Part shown: positions 42,317 through 54,141 of the stretch, in pieces
Numbering within the stretch: the first letter of the stretch is position 1
Layout of the letters: each line of letters begins with the position of its first letter
From: Aspidapion aeneum
Taxonomy: Eukaryota; Arthropoda; Insecta; Coleoptera; Brentidae
Length of the DNA: 64,000 nt
Assembly (NCBI GenBank): GCA_963576565.1
Contig: OY755048.1
Coordinates: forward strand, 9,091,984 to 9,155,983
Direction: 5' to 3'
Program-made: the position numbers and the translations under genes
The notes under the pieces: model-generated
Seen by the model: the letters and a program-made list of their open reading frames with translations, nothing else
Told to the model about the DNA's origin: nothing
The model's database searches: none

Positions 42317-43280
42317 TTTTAGTCTTTTCTTTTGTATCCGAGCATATCAAAAAGTTTTCTTTTATAAGAGAGGTTGTATAAACATAGGTCTAAAAATGTA
42401 TAGATTTCAAGATACGTCAAACCTTTTTGTAAATATAATTTTTTCATAAGAATGTTACCATGTACTAAGTAAATTTTACACAACTTTGTTGAAATTCGAC
42501 AGTGTTATTTGTAGAAGTAAGGGCCAATTTAGGCCTAACTGGAACAACATTATTAGGTCTAGTAGCATTCCGCAGATGAACACAACGAATAACATAATTA
42601 TTTTGTTTTTTATTTACGCCAATGACTATTCAAACTATTCCTTTTAGAATTACTCAAAGAATAGACATTTAAGGCGAAAACTGAATAAACAAAATTATTA
42701 CTTAGAAAATATTGCATTTTATTGCAAAAGTTAAAATATTCGTTACGGGTGTAACAGATTTATTTCTGTTGATAAAAAAAAATTATAACATGCAATTTTT
42801 TTAAATTTTGTTCAGGTATCTCATAAATGTGTTGGCTTTTGACAAGAAAAATTTCATTTAATTAATGCCTATTTTCTGAGTTATAAATTTTTATTTCTGT
42901 TTTTGTTACGTGTGTGAAAACAGTTTATCATGCCATGTATTTTTAGGCTAAATCAAGTACAAACAAGCGAACTTTGGCATGAAAATTGGTACATTTGTTG
43001 TATATGGTACTACGGTATGGTTAATTTATTGTTTAATATCAAAAGCTTTATGAAAAACAGTTTTTTGAGATGTTTATCTTTAAGCTAAAATAATGGATAT
43101 TTTTATATAAATTATTTTAATGCTTTTTTCTTCGGATTTTTTGGGAAAATAGAAAAACTATATGAAATCCTTACTCAAGATCATAAGCTAAGTGTTGGCT
43201 TTAATTTAAGACTAATTTTGATAACCAATAAAAATGTTTAAAACATATCCGCTTAGGACCACTTTCTGTGGAATCGCCCT
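42317..43280. other. Remainder of the 3-kb DNA transposon, no readable ORF
   Basis: AT-rich and without a readable frame. It contains the variant 'gttacgggtgtaac' (42742) and 'gttacgtgtgtgaa' (42905) motifs. If transposase once extended here it is no longer visible. Confidence 0.45.
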
Positions 43281-43360
43281 GCAGCTTCCTAACGTTACAT
43301 ACACGGCAGCTTATATAGCCCGTGATCTACTGGGATCTCAAAAAATACATTAAAATTTTT

Positions 43361-44090
43361 AGCTCACACATATACTATACTATAGTAGTGTGAGCTATGG
43401 TGATCCTAATTTTTTCGAGAAAAAAAAAGTTGCTCCGATTTCAAAAATTTTTATATATCTTTGGGTTTCAGATGATTTTGAAACTTTTTTGTTGCGCCGT
43501 CTGTCTGTCTGTCTGTCTGTCTGGTCTGTCTGTAACGACCAACGCGCATAACTCAAAAACCGCTTGGCCGATTTTAATGAAATTTGGTACCTAGGCTGGG
43601 TTTTGGGCCGAGATGGTCCCATTTAAAAATGAACAAAATCCACCGAACACAAACCAAATAAAAGAGTGGGGGTAGATTTCAAAAATTAGAGTTTATGGGG
43701 AAATATAGCGTGTGTGATATCAAACGAAAGGTAATTGAGTCGGGAGTTAAACAAAATACATTTTAATTTATTTAAAAAAAGGGTGGGGGTATATTTCAAA
43801 AATTAGAGTTTAAGTGAAAATATGGCGTGTGTGATATCAAACGAAAGGTAATTGAGTCCGGAGTTTAACAAAATACATTTTAGTTTTTGTTTTTTTTAAG
43901 GGTGGGGGTAGATTTCAAAAATTTGAGTTTAAGTCAAAACATGGCTTGTGTGGTATCAAACAAAAGGTAATTTAGTCTGGAGTTGAATAAACTATATTTT
44001 AGTTTTTAGTTATATTAGCTCACACGTACACTATAACTATTGTATCTAGTGTGAGCTTAGGGGCCCATATATTGGCAGAGTATTTTAATT
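43361..44090 (-). mobile_element. E4 hairpin-capped element copy 3
   Basis: Inverted relative to the others: 3' hairpin (agctcacacatatac...gtgtgagct) at 43361-43396, short (GTCT)n tract at 43499-43532, three ~115-bp units (about 43665-44010), then the 5' hairpin and 'gggcccatatattggcagag' end at about 44088. The (GACA)n part is shorter than in copies 1 and 4. Confidence 0.85.
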
Positions 44091-44094
44091 GCGC

Positions 44095-45090
44095 TTTGTT
44101 TGCTTACAGCCTATTTTTTTATTTGGATTATAGTGCACTTTTATAAAAACCATTAATCACTTGCAGTTTTAATGTTTCTAATATCAATATTTTTTTCTTG
44201 CTTTTGCATTTTCTAGAGAAACTGCTAATTTTACAAAAAAATTACAGGATACAAAAAAGATTTGTATTGCCAAGTTGTATGTACAGAGGTTACCATATTT
44301 TAGATAAGTTAAAAGGTTCGTAAATTATGCTAAAAAAACTACAAAATTGACCAGAAAGTACACCTAGACACCAAAATTTTACTTTTTTATGAAAGTTTTA
44401 AAAGTGGAAAAAATGCTTTTGAAATTAAATGGTTATACCATTTTGAATAACGTCACCTAATTTTTTTTTTTTAGTCTATATTCTGTCAAATATAATGGTT
44501 AACACATATGGACGAATAACGATTTTGCACCAATGTTTCCCGACTGTTTTGTATGTCTTAGGCAGTGACGCACCCAGAAAAATGTCTGGGGTGGCATGAC
44601 TCCTTTGGGGGGGGAGATGCGCAAGCAAGCGCGGATCTGGGTCACAATCTAGGGGGGGGGGGGGGTAATAGTTGACGAATTTTTTTTTTGTGATATAATT
44701 TTTTTTTCTAGTAGGGGGATAATTTTCCTGCTTTCCATTATTTTACTAGGAAAAAGTGCATTTTTTTTCTAGGGGGGGTAATTACCCCGTTACCCCCCCC
44801 CCCTCAAATCCGCGTATGTGGGCTATGCTTCATAATGTTGTATTTCATGCTATTTTATTGTATTATTCATGAAATAAATGAAAAATATCTAAAAAAATCT
44901 TAGGTTTTTGGTGCGCACATGCCTGAGGGCAACCTCCAGGAACCTAAAAGGCACATCGGTGGAAAGGTAATTTAGAGCTCTACAAAAAACTGCTATTTCT
45001 CTCTCAAAGTTTCAGCTTTCGTTAAAAATCCTAAAAACTACATTATTACAAATATTACTATCTAGTCTCTTGGTAACCTCCGATATATTG
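44095..45090 (+). repeat. ~750-bp dispersed repeat, third copy (interrupted)
   Basis: Landmarks 'attatagtgcacttttataa', 'agtctatattctgtcaaata', 'gattttgcaccaatgtttcc', 'ggtaatttagagctctac' and 'ggtaacctccgatat' occur in the same order as at 1550-2150. The left part of the unit is missing. A G-run-containing insert (44564-44930) interrupts it. Confidence 0.75.
44564..44930. mobile_element. Insert with G/C homopolymer runs
   Basis: Starts 'cagtgacgcacccagaaaaa' (a hAT-like CAGTG end) and contains long G and C runs (44643-44665, 44773-44813). The right end 'ttttggtgcgcacatgcctg' is only a weak inverted match. Part of it ('catgctattttattg...tcatgaaat', 44848-44905) recurs at 46085-46140. Confidence 0.5.
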
Positions 45091-46689
45091 ACTTCCCACT
45101 ACTTTACAATTTTACCATGTTTCAAAACTGTATAATTTTTGCCAACCTAATAGATATATAATGTTTGGATTACTGCCAAGTTTTAAACAGGTAAACACAC
45201 ACCACCAGCCATCTACATTGACAATGGAATAAATAATTATTTTTAGTTCCAACCTATCTAGGGCCTAGGTATAAGGAAATAGTCAGTTTAGCTGCTGAAT
45301 ATATGTGTAAGTAGAACCCACTCAAAAAAAGTCTCACAAAAATATATCCTCTTTACTTGCTTATTAACAAGGCGAATATGCAAAGCGGCCGAAACTTTCT
45401 AGGAAAAAATTTTTTTTAGAGCTCATACCCACCACCGCGCGTTATACAGAAAAATACATACGTTACAAGGTCCAATAGTGCCGGTACAGTCACCCTCTTC
45501 AAAAATAATCCAAAAAAAGTTTAAGCAACAGATTTAATACTTTTGTTAACTAAAATAAATAAATAAGGTGAGTTGCGGTAAGTGCATTTTTGGGGTATAT
45601 AAATACATTTCTTTGTAGCCATTTTGTGTTCGGGTAGTGGGTTGTAGATGCAGACACATTCCTGTTTTTCCATGGCGGCACTTTCTTAATTTGCATGTGC
45701 AGAATGACTTGCCGATTTAAATCAGAACTTTTGACTAGCGAATAGTTTTGAATTGGTCCATGATAAGTGTTAGGCACTAGTGTAAATGTAGTTATTTTGT
45801 AGGTTACATTTGTCTGGTTGAAATTAATTATGTGGACGCATTTTTGCCGAGGAATTTGCCATCTGGGGTAAGTGCGCTTTTACTATATTTTAATAAAATT
45901 TAAGTTTAATTTTCGTTGAAAACTTATTTATATTCAAATTATATTTTGTTTTGTTTGTATAACCAATTACTATATGTATAAAAAAGGACTTTTCCAAAAT
46001 GGAACATTTGCAAAATATGCTATATTAAATGTAATTTTACGCACTTGCCTCGTTTGTTCGTCTTTTTGTCCATACCGTATTTTATGCTATTTTATGTTTG
46101 TCTTCATGAAATATGTCGAAAATATTTTTAAAAATCTTAGCTTCGGGGGGGGGGGGGCGCCAGTGTCTTCCGGCCTGGTTACTGGCGTGAATAAAGGTAG
46201 CCTAATATCTGCAGCACTCGAACACTGCAGTGACGTGATACGAATCTGCACTACATCAAGCCAGAACTCATTTGTGACCAGCGCGGTAACGCAGTGAACC
46301 ACCGACGCCAGCCTGACCGACGCCATTTATATATTTTTTAATCAAGCTAAAATATTGTACAGTTTGGTTTAGTTTAGGAATTTAAAGTTGGATTTTACCT
46401 AAGATTTTGAAAATTAATACGGATTGTCGTGTAAGAAAGGAGCTTTACTTCGCACACAGTTGTTCTCTATCCCTTTCTTGTCGCGCAAATATTATAAATA
46501 ATATCTTAAACCCTTGCCTCCCCAGACATAATACATATACTACAGGCTATATTAAATTATACTCAAATATTTAGACAAAGCAGCTATCTTCTCCGTTTAC
46601 CAAACTAAAATATGTTTTCGAATATTTACTTTATTTTGACAGTTCCAAGCTCGTGCACAAAGAAACAAATTTCCCAAGATAAACATCAT
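45091..46689. other. Unassigned sequence
   Basis: 'ggtaagtgc' occurs at 45574 and 45867 in related contexts, possibly the ends of a ~300-bp element around an open minus-strand stretch (45777-45550) of unknown family. 46140-46320 is GC-rich, starting with a G run, and shares its upstream part with 44848-44905. No known domain recognised. Confidence 0.4.
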
Positions 46690-46835
46690 CAGCGGCGGCA
46701 TGTCGGGGGGGCAGGCCCCCCTTGATCCTCCCTCTTTTTATAAAACCCATAATATGTTGGCTTGTAATATGTAAAATTCTCTTTAGCTTAGAAATTATAC
46801 GCCCCCCCACTAATTAGTGACACGCGCCGCCGTTG
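46690..46835. mobile_element. Small hAT-like MITE (~146 bp)
   Basis: 'cagcggcggca' at 46690 and the complement of 'cgcgccgccgttg' at 46835 form an imperfect terminal inverted repeat, with G/C runs just inside both ends ('gggggggc', 'gcccccccac'). No target duplication found. Confidence 0.5.
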
Positions 46836-46889
46836 TTTGATATAAATAATATCGTTACTTGCAAGTCTTTTGTATGCCTATAACGCAAT

Positions 46890-47250
46890 AATTTTTCTTA
46901 TTTTTCGAGTGGCATGCATGTCCCAATCAATCTGCTAATTTTGGTGAATCTTACGACGGTCTTTGCGCATTAGCTCTTCTAATTCATAATTTTTCCGTAT
47001 TCTGTTTGCATTGGTCCAATAATTTTATGAATAATTTTTCTTTTAGATCTGTTTAGTTGTTCTTTATTCGTATGGGAGAGTTCTTACTCTCATCGATGCA
47101 ATCAAACGGGTTGTTTGAGAGAGCTCATTACAATATTTGACATTTTCTGATGAGCGTAAATAAATTTGTTTCTTTTGACTATTCTCTGGTTTATTTCTTC
47201 TGTAATAAAATTTTATTTGTTTATGTTTGCTACCAGCTATGTATACTTTT
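46890..47250 (-). pseudogene. RTE-type RT tail, decayed
   Basis: Minus-strand pieces across frame changes: 'YRRNKPENSQK', 'NELSQTTRLIASMRVRTLPY', 'KNYELEELMRKDRRKIHQN'. The order and wording resemble the C-terminal tail of RTE-type non-LTR proteins ('RI..NYEL..L.....I...I...RL.W.GHV'), ending near 'DWDMHA' where 'W.GH' is expected. Reading needs several frame changes, so confidence is limited. Confidence 0.45.
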
Positions 47251-48264
47251 TGACTTGCTTAAATATATAATCAAGTACCTGAAAATTATGATCATTTGTC
47301 TCGTTGTTTTTTGAGAAGTTAATTCATTTGGTTGTTGGCTCATTTATTTTCAGTCCTCGTTTCTTGGCTTCTTCATTATCCATACCATTTTTAAATTGCA
47401 TATTTTTTTCCTACCTTAAGTCTTGCTATATTTTTTTTATTTATTATGATCTACTCCGCTTAGCATGTTTTTGAGCATCTCTTGTAGCTGTGACGTCACT
47501 TTGACTAGTTTTACAGATATACTAACGTAAATCATGTTATCAAATCTGGGAAGTAGATGGCTTCGGGTAGAACCTGCACGGATATTATAAGCTGTATTTC
47601 ATGTTTCCCTCTTTTTCCATTTTTTTATCTTTTCTTAAAGCAGTTTTTGTGCCTGGAATTGACATTTTTCTATTTATTGATCTTGTTTCTTAAACTGCCT
47701 TCACTTTTTTTGCTTGAAAGGCGTAGAGTTATATTATTTTCTTGCTGGTGTTTCACTAATATTATGACTTTAGGTTTTTGTTTAATATTAATCAACGTTC
47801 TCAACTTGCTCGCTCTAGTTTATATATAGCAAGTGTAGTAACATTTTTATTTAGTGCTTTTGAAAACCACTTGCTTGATTGTGCACACCTGCTCCCTTTT
47901 TACCAGAAAGAGTGGGCACGAGTTTTAACTGTTTTTAAAATGAAAATTCTAGTCGATTTTACGATCATCTCTAAAAGGGTCTAGGATAGTTCGGAGCTGC
48001 TAATTCGACGCCAGGAGTATTTGGCGTCAAGAAATTTCGACGCCTCCGTTTCGGCACTAGGACAAACTCGGACCGGAATTGCAATTGGATGTATTAATTC
48101 GAACTAATTACATTAGTTATATTTTTCTATCTAGACCTAGATTGTTCAAAAAGGGTTGAATCTATATCGCTCAAAAATATATAGCGCTCAACATTTACCG
48201 CGCAAAATCAGGCACTTTTTATTTTCTGTCACTATAACTGTCCAGGATTAAAAACGAAATATAA
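47251..48264. other. Unassigned AT-rich sequence
   Basis: Open T-rich stretches (47557-47829, 47778-47984) have no recognised domain. 48010-48060 has repeated 'gacgcc' phrases. Confidence 0.4.
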
Positions 48265-49062
48265 TATTGTGGCAAAGTTAAGGTGACCACGTAACCTAAC
48301 CAAGCTTAATCCAAGCAAACCAGAATTAAATAAACCACACCAAACCAAAACAAAGCAAACCGAACCAAACCAAACCTAAGCTTTAAAAAATTTAGGGTGG
48401 GCGTTTAAAAACGAAAATATGAAAAATTAGATAAGAAAGAAAAATAAAAGCCGTTACAAAAATAAAATAAAGTCAATTTTGTAGCCTTTTAAAATAAAAT
48501 AATTTATTATTTATTATCTTTATTATTATTATTACCTCCGTAATTTGTTTATTGTTTAAAACATTTCAATGAGTTTTTTTATTATTGTACTTTCCTGTTA
48601 TACTTATTGTGGCAAAGTTAAGGTGAAGACGTAGCCTAACCAAGCTTAGCCTAAGAAAACCAGAATTAAATAAACCACACCAAACCAAAAAAAAGCAAAC
48701 AGAACCAAATCAAACCTTAGCTGTAAAAAATTCAGGGTGGGCGTTTAAAAACGAAATTATGTCAAATTAGTTAAGAAAGAAAAATAAAAGCTGTTATAAA
48801 AATAAAGTAAAGTCAATTTTGTAGCCTCTCAAAATAAAGTCATCTTTATTATTATTATTACCTTCGTAAAACAAAATATTATTTAAAAACATTTTAATGA
48901 GTTTTTTATTATTGTACTTCCCTGTGATACTTATTGTGGCAAAGTTAAGGTGACGACGTAATCTAACCTAAGCAAACCAGAATTAAATAAATCACACCAA
49001 ACCAAAACAAAGTAAACCGAACCAAAGCAAACCTAAGCTGTATAAAATTTAGGGTGGGCGTT
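48265..49062. repeat. ~335-bp tandem repeat, left part (2.4 units)
   Basis: Units start with 'attgtggcaaagttaaggtg' near 48265, 48605 and 48932. Each has 'ccagaattaaataaa', 'agggtgggcgttt', 'aagaaagaaaaataaaagc' and a TTATTA run. The third unit is interrupted at 49062 by BEL2 and continues at 55806. Confidence 0.9.
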
Positions 49063-49576
49063 TGGATGGAGTCCCGAAAAGAGTGGTCCTTGGTATTTTC
49101 CCCAAAAAACGAAAAAATACCCTGAAAAACACCCCTTTGGGATTTCTATAAAAAAGGTTAATTTTGTGATGTTTTAAAATTAGCTTTGCCCACGTTAAGA
49201 CTTACCAGTTTGTTTTCTGCAGCTTCGCTCGTCTTTATCAGCAATGGTAGGGCCGATCCGGGTTTCACTCCCGAAAATAGTTTTAAGGTTTTTTCTGTTG
49301 CGATGCGTTCTCGGCAAAAGTTTCGACGGAAGTGTTTTGCTTTCTCTTTCTGGCGCAGGTTGGCGCTTTCCAAAAAGTCAAAACGTGGTTTTATCGCGAT
49401 TTTAACAAAAGCTGACAAAAGTCATATGACCAAAAAAGGTCCCAAAAAGGTGCTAAAAATCGCTTTTCCCAAAATAGGATTTTACAACCCAGGTGATTAT
49501 TAAAAATCTTAACCCCGCATTTTTAATAAACAAAAACAATTTTAAATTAAAAATAAAAACAAACGGTTTCTAGCCA
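49063..49576 (-). repeat. BEL2 3' LTR
   Basis: Plus-strand ends 'tggatggagtcccg' and 'ggtttctagcca'. The polypurine tract ('ggtggggggaa' on the minus strand, 49577-49588) adjoins its inner edge. It carries an 11-bp 'aggtcccaaaa' segment absent from the 5' LTR. Confidence 0.92.
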
Positions 49577-49792
49577 TTCCCCCCACCATAAAAATCTTAA
49601 ATTTTTATACGAAAAAAGGTTCAGGCCAAAAAAAAATAAAAGATAAAAGTTAAACATTATTTGCCACACTATTTCTTGCAGCAAACTCAATGTTTTCCCA
49701 AAAAATTCTAATTGGTATTTATTTGATTCAATGCAATCAAATAACTAAAATGGACATCACACACATGATTTTGGAAACTGGTAAATTGGTAT

Positions 49793-50431
49793 CTAACGAG
49801 CTGGCAAAGGGCAAACTTTGACCAACGGTCTGTCAAAGAAACCTTTCGCGGTTTTTACTTGAACTATCCTTGGTATTTTGTCGGGACTCAAGTAAATTTG
49901 AACAATACGACCGAGCGACCACCTCAAGCGAGGCAGATTCTCGTCCTTCAACGCAACGAGTGCACCAACCTTAGGAAGATTGTCAGGGGTGTTCCACTTT
50001 TCTCGCTGCTGCAACGAGTGCAGGTATTCAATATGCCACCGTTGCCAAAAATGCTGGTGCATCTGTTGCACAAGTTGCCAGGGAGTCAATCGATCCTGTT
50101 TAAAATCTACCAATTTCTCATCAGGTGGGGAGGTCAAAGGTTCGAGGGTCAGGAAGTTACCAGGTGTTAACGACTGTAAATCGTTAGGATCAGGGCTGAG
50201 GCTGCAAAGAGGCCTCGAATTGAGAGTGGCCTCTATTTGGACCAAAACTGTCATCAACTCCTCAAAAGTCATGATCTGGTTGCCAGCAATACGACGCAGG
50301 GGTGTCTTTGTGGATTTCACTCCAGACTCGTGCAGACCACCAAAGTGTGGACCAGCTGGGGGATTAAAATGCCACTTGATGGACAACGATTCGGCGGCTT
50401 GACGACAGTACCCAGTTACAACGCAGAGCAA
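49793..50431 (-). pseudogene. BEL2 integrase C-terminal half
   Basis: Begins near the third catalytic residue: 'SIKWHFNPPAGPHFGGLHES' (Glu in 'LHES'), 'EATLNSRPLC', 'DLQSLTPGNFLTLEPL', then the full BEL C-terminal domain ('FWQRWHIEYLHSLQQR', 'VALKDENLPRLRWSLGRIV', 'FFDRPLVKVCPLP'). Unlike BEL1, this C-terminal domain is complete. The segment with the second catalytic Asp ('SDNG' type) between this and the upstream frame is missing, so there is a deletion plus frameshift around 50420. Confidence 0.88.
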
Positions 50432-51118
50432 CGCCCTCTTCGCCCTACGAATCTACGAAGAGCTGCTAAGAAAGCTTCAGCGGACAAGTCGGAGACTGGT
50501 TCAAGGTGGATGGCCTTAGTTGAAAAACAAACAAAAATGCATCCATAAGCCTTCTGGCTCTTGGCACCTCGACGCTTAGCTAAGGTAATTTGGAATGGTC
50601 CCACAAAATCCACACTAACATGGGAAAAGGGTTTCAATTGAGACACTCTGGTTTTTGGTAAGTCACCCATGTAGGGATTATATGGTTTTGGGTTGGTTCG
50701 AACACAGGTGAAACAATCAGCAATCACCTTGTGTATCGCTCGTTTAACAGATGGGATCCAGAACTGCTGGGCAAGAAGGTATTCCAACAGGCGAGGTCCT
50801 GGATGCCCATGGTCAGTATGGCATTTCTCAATCACTAACATGGTTAGTCTATGGTCACGTGGTAACAACATTGGATGCTTAACTTCATAAGCCAAATCGG
50901 TGTGACGTTAGCGTCCCCCCACCCTAAGGACACCCTGGGAGTCCAAAAACGGGGCTAGCTTGCGAAGAGGTTTAGAACATGGTTCGCCTTTTTGAAGCCT
51001 CTTCAAATCATAAGATAAAGTCTCCTGTTGCACAATCCTAACCATGATGCAAAGTGCAAAGTACAATTCCTCATAACAGAGTGCCTGAGAGGTAGCTAGG
51101 AAAGTCGGATCCTTTTTT
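50416..51118 (-). pseudogene. BEL2 integrase N-terminal half and linker
   Basis: Includes 'PLRKLAPFLDSQGVLRVGGR' (linker; upstream of a stop at about 50907), 'HPMLLPRDHRLTMLVIEKCH', the zinc residues ('HGHPG' and 'CFTCVRTNPKPYNP'), and the first catalytic Asp in 'SVDFVGPFQI'. The frame runs to 'GRRGRCSAL' and stops. The His-His-Cys-Cys site appears intact. Confidence 0.88.
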
Positions 51119-51120
51119 AA

Positions 51121-51980
51121 TCAATAGGGCCTCAAACAATAAGCAAATATTCCCTGGATTTTTCGCAAGGAGGAAAATTTATCCAACAATGTAGGAAGCA
51201 CACCTGGGACTTGTGCAGTACTAACAAGAACTATACGATTCTCTTCAAAAGGTACATCCATTTCCTCAACTTTCATGCTATTGGAAATGGGCCAATATTC
51301 AATACTAGATGACAACCATGGAGGTTCGGTGAGCCACAAAGGGTGGTCAACAAACTGACTAGGAAGCAAACTCCTTGACAGGCAGTCAGCTGGATTCTCA
51401 ACACCACTTATATGGTACCAACAATCAGGAGAGATTTTCTCTTAAATGGTTGTCACATGGTTTGCAACAAAAACCTTCCTTTTGGAAGGGTTGGTTTTTA
51501 TCCATGCTAGGGCAACTTGAGAGTCAGACCAAGCATAGATTTATCTATAGGTACAACTTCAAAATTGGTAACAACAAACTCCATCAGGTCTGCCAACAAC
51601 AAGGCAGCACACAATTCTAAATGAGGAATTGATATAGTTTTCAGTGGGCAAACTCTACTTTTTGCACACAATAGAGCCACTGAAATTCTACCATCTGGGT
51701 GGATTTGGCGAACATATATCACACCACCATAAGCTACACTAGAAGCATCACAGAAACCATGGATTTCTGTGGTAACAGCTGTGTGTCTTACTACATAGCG
51801 AGGTATAGAAATGGTAGACAACAAAGGTAATTGTATGACATATTGCTGCCACTGAGTAACAACATCAATACATGGTTTTGCATCCCAAGAAAGACCTTCA
51901 AGCCACAGACGCTGGATAAGAACCTTGGCAACCAAATCCACAGGAGCCAAAAATCCTAAAGGATCATATATCCGAGCAAT
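51121..51980 (-). pseudogene. BEL2 RNase H domain (two frames)
   Basis: Upstream frame (51980-51507): 'DPLGFLAPVDLVAKVLIQRL', 'HGFCDASSVAYGGVIYVRQI', 'PHLELCAALLLADLMEFV', then a frameshift near 51540 around 'WSDSQVAL'. Downstream frame (51369-51121): 'LPSQFVDHPLWLTEPPWL', 'FSSLRKIQGIFAYCLR', after 'ENPADCLSRS'. The Asp-Glu-Asp set can be followed across the break. Confidence 0.85.
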
Positions 51981-52044
51981 CTCTGAGAGTATTTCTCTCT
52001 TGGTACAATCTTTGCTAATTGGCTTAACAGAAAATGAAAAGGCA

Positions 52045-53349
52045 TCAATAGCAGGGTTTCACTGTAAGCCCAAAATTTTCAAAAACAGTGTTGTCCTTTT
52101 CTTCAAAGGAGATATTCTGTTGATGGCAGTTTGAGGTCCATTTTCGGAGTTCAAAGCCCCCACAGCTTAACAATCCAATAAGCTGTTTTTGAAGCTCCAA
52201 GCCATGGTCTATTGACAAGCTCTTTCCTATAACATCATCAACATATGAGGAATCCAATAATATGGGAGAGGCAAGAGGGTAATCCTTTCCATGGTCAGCT
52301 ACTAACTGATGTAGATTTCTAATAGCTAAGTACGGGCTACAATTCAAACCATATGTCACTGTGTGGAGGTTCCAATCTTGGATAGGTTCGGAGGAGTCAA
52401 ATCTCCACAGGATTTTTTGGTATCTGACATCTTTGTTATTCACAACAATATTTCTAAACATCTGTCGTATGTATATACTAAAAACAAACGGGTATAATCT
52501 AAAGCCTAACAAGATTTTGGTTATATCATTTTGTAGCTTTCGCCCTGGAAGCAAGACATCATTAAGGCTCAATCCATAAGAGCTACTAGCTCCACCATCA
52601 AAAACAACTCTGGTGCGTGACGTCCCATGCTCCTCCTTAATTACACAATGGTGTGGAAAATAATAAGAAGGATTTTCAAATGACGAGCTAGGTGTCATGT
52701 GACCCTGGTCTACATAGTCTTGCATAGAATCATTATACAACTGACGAAGAGGTGGGTTTTTAGAAAGTCTCATTCCCAGAAGATTAAATCTCCGAAGGGC
52801 TTGGTTTCTAGAGTCACCCAAATCTGGAGGCGAGTCTCTAAAAGGTAATCTCACAATATATTTCCCGGAAGGATCTCTCGAGAAGGTTGATTGGTAAATA
52901 TCCTCACACTTTTCCTCCTCCTCATTGAGGTGGATCTTTTGAGGAACACACTCAATTTCCCAAAATTTTCTCATAGTATCACTGAGAGCACAACTATTTG
53001 GGTAACCTATGGTAGTCAACAAATTAACAAATTTTGAGGGGGTAGATTTATTAAAGCCTCCAAACAATACCCAACCAAATATGGTATTCATGGCAGAAGG
53101 TCCATTTTGTCCCTTCACAAAACCTGGAACAAGCATCTGGCCAAATAAATCAACTCCAAGCAAAATATCAACATCACTGGGCTTTCCAAAATCTGGATCA
53201 GCGATTCCTAATCCTTCTAAATAAGGCCACTGTGACAAACTATTTTTTACACAAGTAGAAGGGGTAGGTCCACAAATTTTAGGGGTAATGATGGCTTCAC
53301 ATCTAAAAAAACTATCTGGGAAGTTCTTAGAACAAATCTCAAGGTTCAT
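52045..53349 (-). pseudogene. BEL2 protease C-terminal part and reverse transcriptase
   Basis: A 434-codon open frame. Residues ~1-100 are the end of protease ('SDVDILLGVDLFGQMLV', 'TIFGWVLFGGF'). Residues ~115-215 are the BEL linker ('RKFWEIECVPQK', 'SGKYIVRLPFRDS', 'YNDSMQDYVDQGHM'). RT follows: 'YYFPHHCVIKEE', 'RVVFDGGAS', 'LNDVLLPGRKLQNDI', 'YGLNCSPYLAIRNL' and 'SSYVDDVIG' (369-372). The first catalytic Asp, expected in an 'ADI..M' context, is replaced by Tyr ('SIYIRQMF', residue ~292), so polymerase activity would be lost. It ends in a frameshift after 'FENFGLTVKP'. Confidence 0.92.
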
Positions 53350-53858
53350 GATAATGATGAATGATAGGCAATTTCAATTTGTCAGCACAAGACAAGGATA
53401 TGAAACTCGCTTCACTTGCTGTATCAAAGAGGGCTCGGCAAGGAACAAGTTCATGTTGGTTATTCAAAATCAGAACCTGAGCGGTAGCAAAACGAACTGA
53501 TTTCACCTCAATTGGTTCACTATGGTTTACAAGGGTGGATGTACACATGGTACTTCTAGGGGTAGTACTAGGGGAGGTGGTGCCAACAGGGTCATTTGGA
53601 CTCTTTTTCTTTCTAAAACACAAAAGAGTGTTGTGACGTCCTGCGCAAAATGAACATGACTCGGTATGAGGACAATGGTTCACGGGGCGGTTTCTAAAAC
53701 AATTGAAACAAAGGTGTTCCCTTTTTATAAGGGCATGTCGCTGTGAGACTTCCATTTCCAAAAATTTATCACACTTAATAAATGGATGAAAGCCTTTCTG
53801 TTTACAACAGCTGCAATGGTCAACTTGGGTGGTTAAACTATAGGGTGGTTTACTTGTC
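53339..53858 (-). pseudogene. BEL2 nucleocapsid zinc region and protease start
   Basis: After a stop at about 53858-53860 the frame reads 'DHCSCCKQKGFHPFIKCDKF', then 'LCFNCFRNRPVNHC' and 'SCSFCAGRHNTLLCFRK', two to three Cys/His modules typical of BEL gag. Protease begins with 'CRALFDTASEASFISLSC', where the usual DSGS is DTAS; the catalytic Asp is kept but its partners are unusual. The text then jumps to the next frame, with part of the protease missing. Confidence 0.85.
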
Positions 53859-53860
53859 CT

Positions 53861-54133
53861 TCACCCTCCACCCTGGCGATGAGAGGGGGAAACAGACACA
53901 GCATCAAAAGAATTGTCCAAAAGACAACAATTTTCAAGAGCACGACAATTCTGCTCTAGAAAGGTAAACAAACTTTTATAGGTTGGGATCTCTTTGGTGC
54001 TATTCTCAACTTCAAATTTCTGCTTAAGAGTGGGATCAATCTTCTGTAGAAGAAGGTTCATTTTAATAAAATCAAGAAGGTCTAAATCATTAAAATTTGA
54101 AAGGGCTTCAAGATTTTCACGAAATGTGGACAA
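53861..54133 (-). pseudogene. BEL2 gag, central part
   Basis: Reads 'FRENLEALSNFNDLDLLDFI', 'NLLLQKIDPTLKQKFEV', 'PTYKSLFTFLEQNCRALE', the helical gag region before the zinc modules. It is in a different frame from 54142-54804 and closed by a stop at its end. Confidence 0.85.
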
Positions 54134-54141
54134 AAGTTTTC

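Larger units (their letters stand above)
40215..43281. mobile_element. 3-kb DNA transposon with transposase fragment
   Basis: Ends 'cagggtgattccac' (40215) and 'gtggaatcgccctg' (43281) are inverted with one mismatch. The motif 'gttacgtgtgtgac' follows the left end (40230) and recurs at 40830, 41021, 41043 and, slightly changed, at 42742 and 42905, a likely subterminal binding-site repeat. Inside are a transposase fragment (41256-41567), a solo LTR (40381-40797) and a palindromic insertion (41561-42304). No convincing target duplication was found at the ends. Confidence 0.65.

Noticed and set aside
47557..47984. Hydrophobic ORF resembling a membrane protein
   Set aside because: The hydrophobic residues come from T-rich sequence; no family pattern or start context supports it.
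49158..49503. Open frames repeated at 55437-55735
   Set aside because: They lie wholly inside the BEL2 LTRs and recur only because the LTR is duplicated.
49859..50548. Plus-strand ORFs opposite BEL2 integrase
   Set aside because: Antisense shadows of the minus-strand integrase, which has clear motifs.
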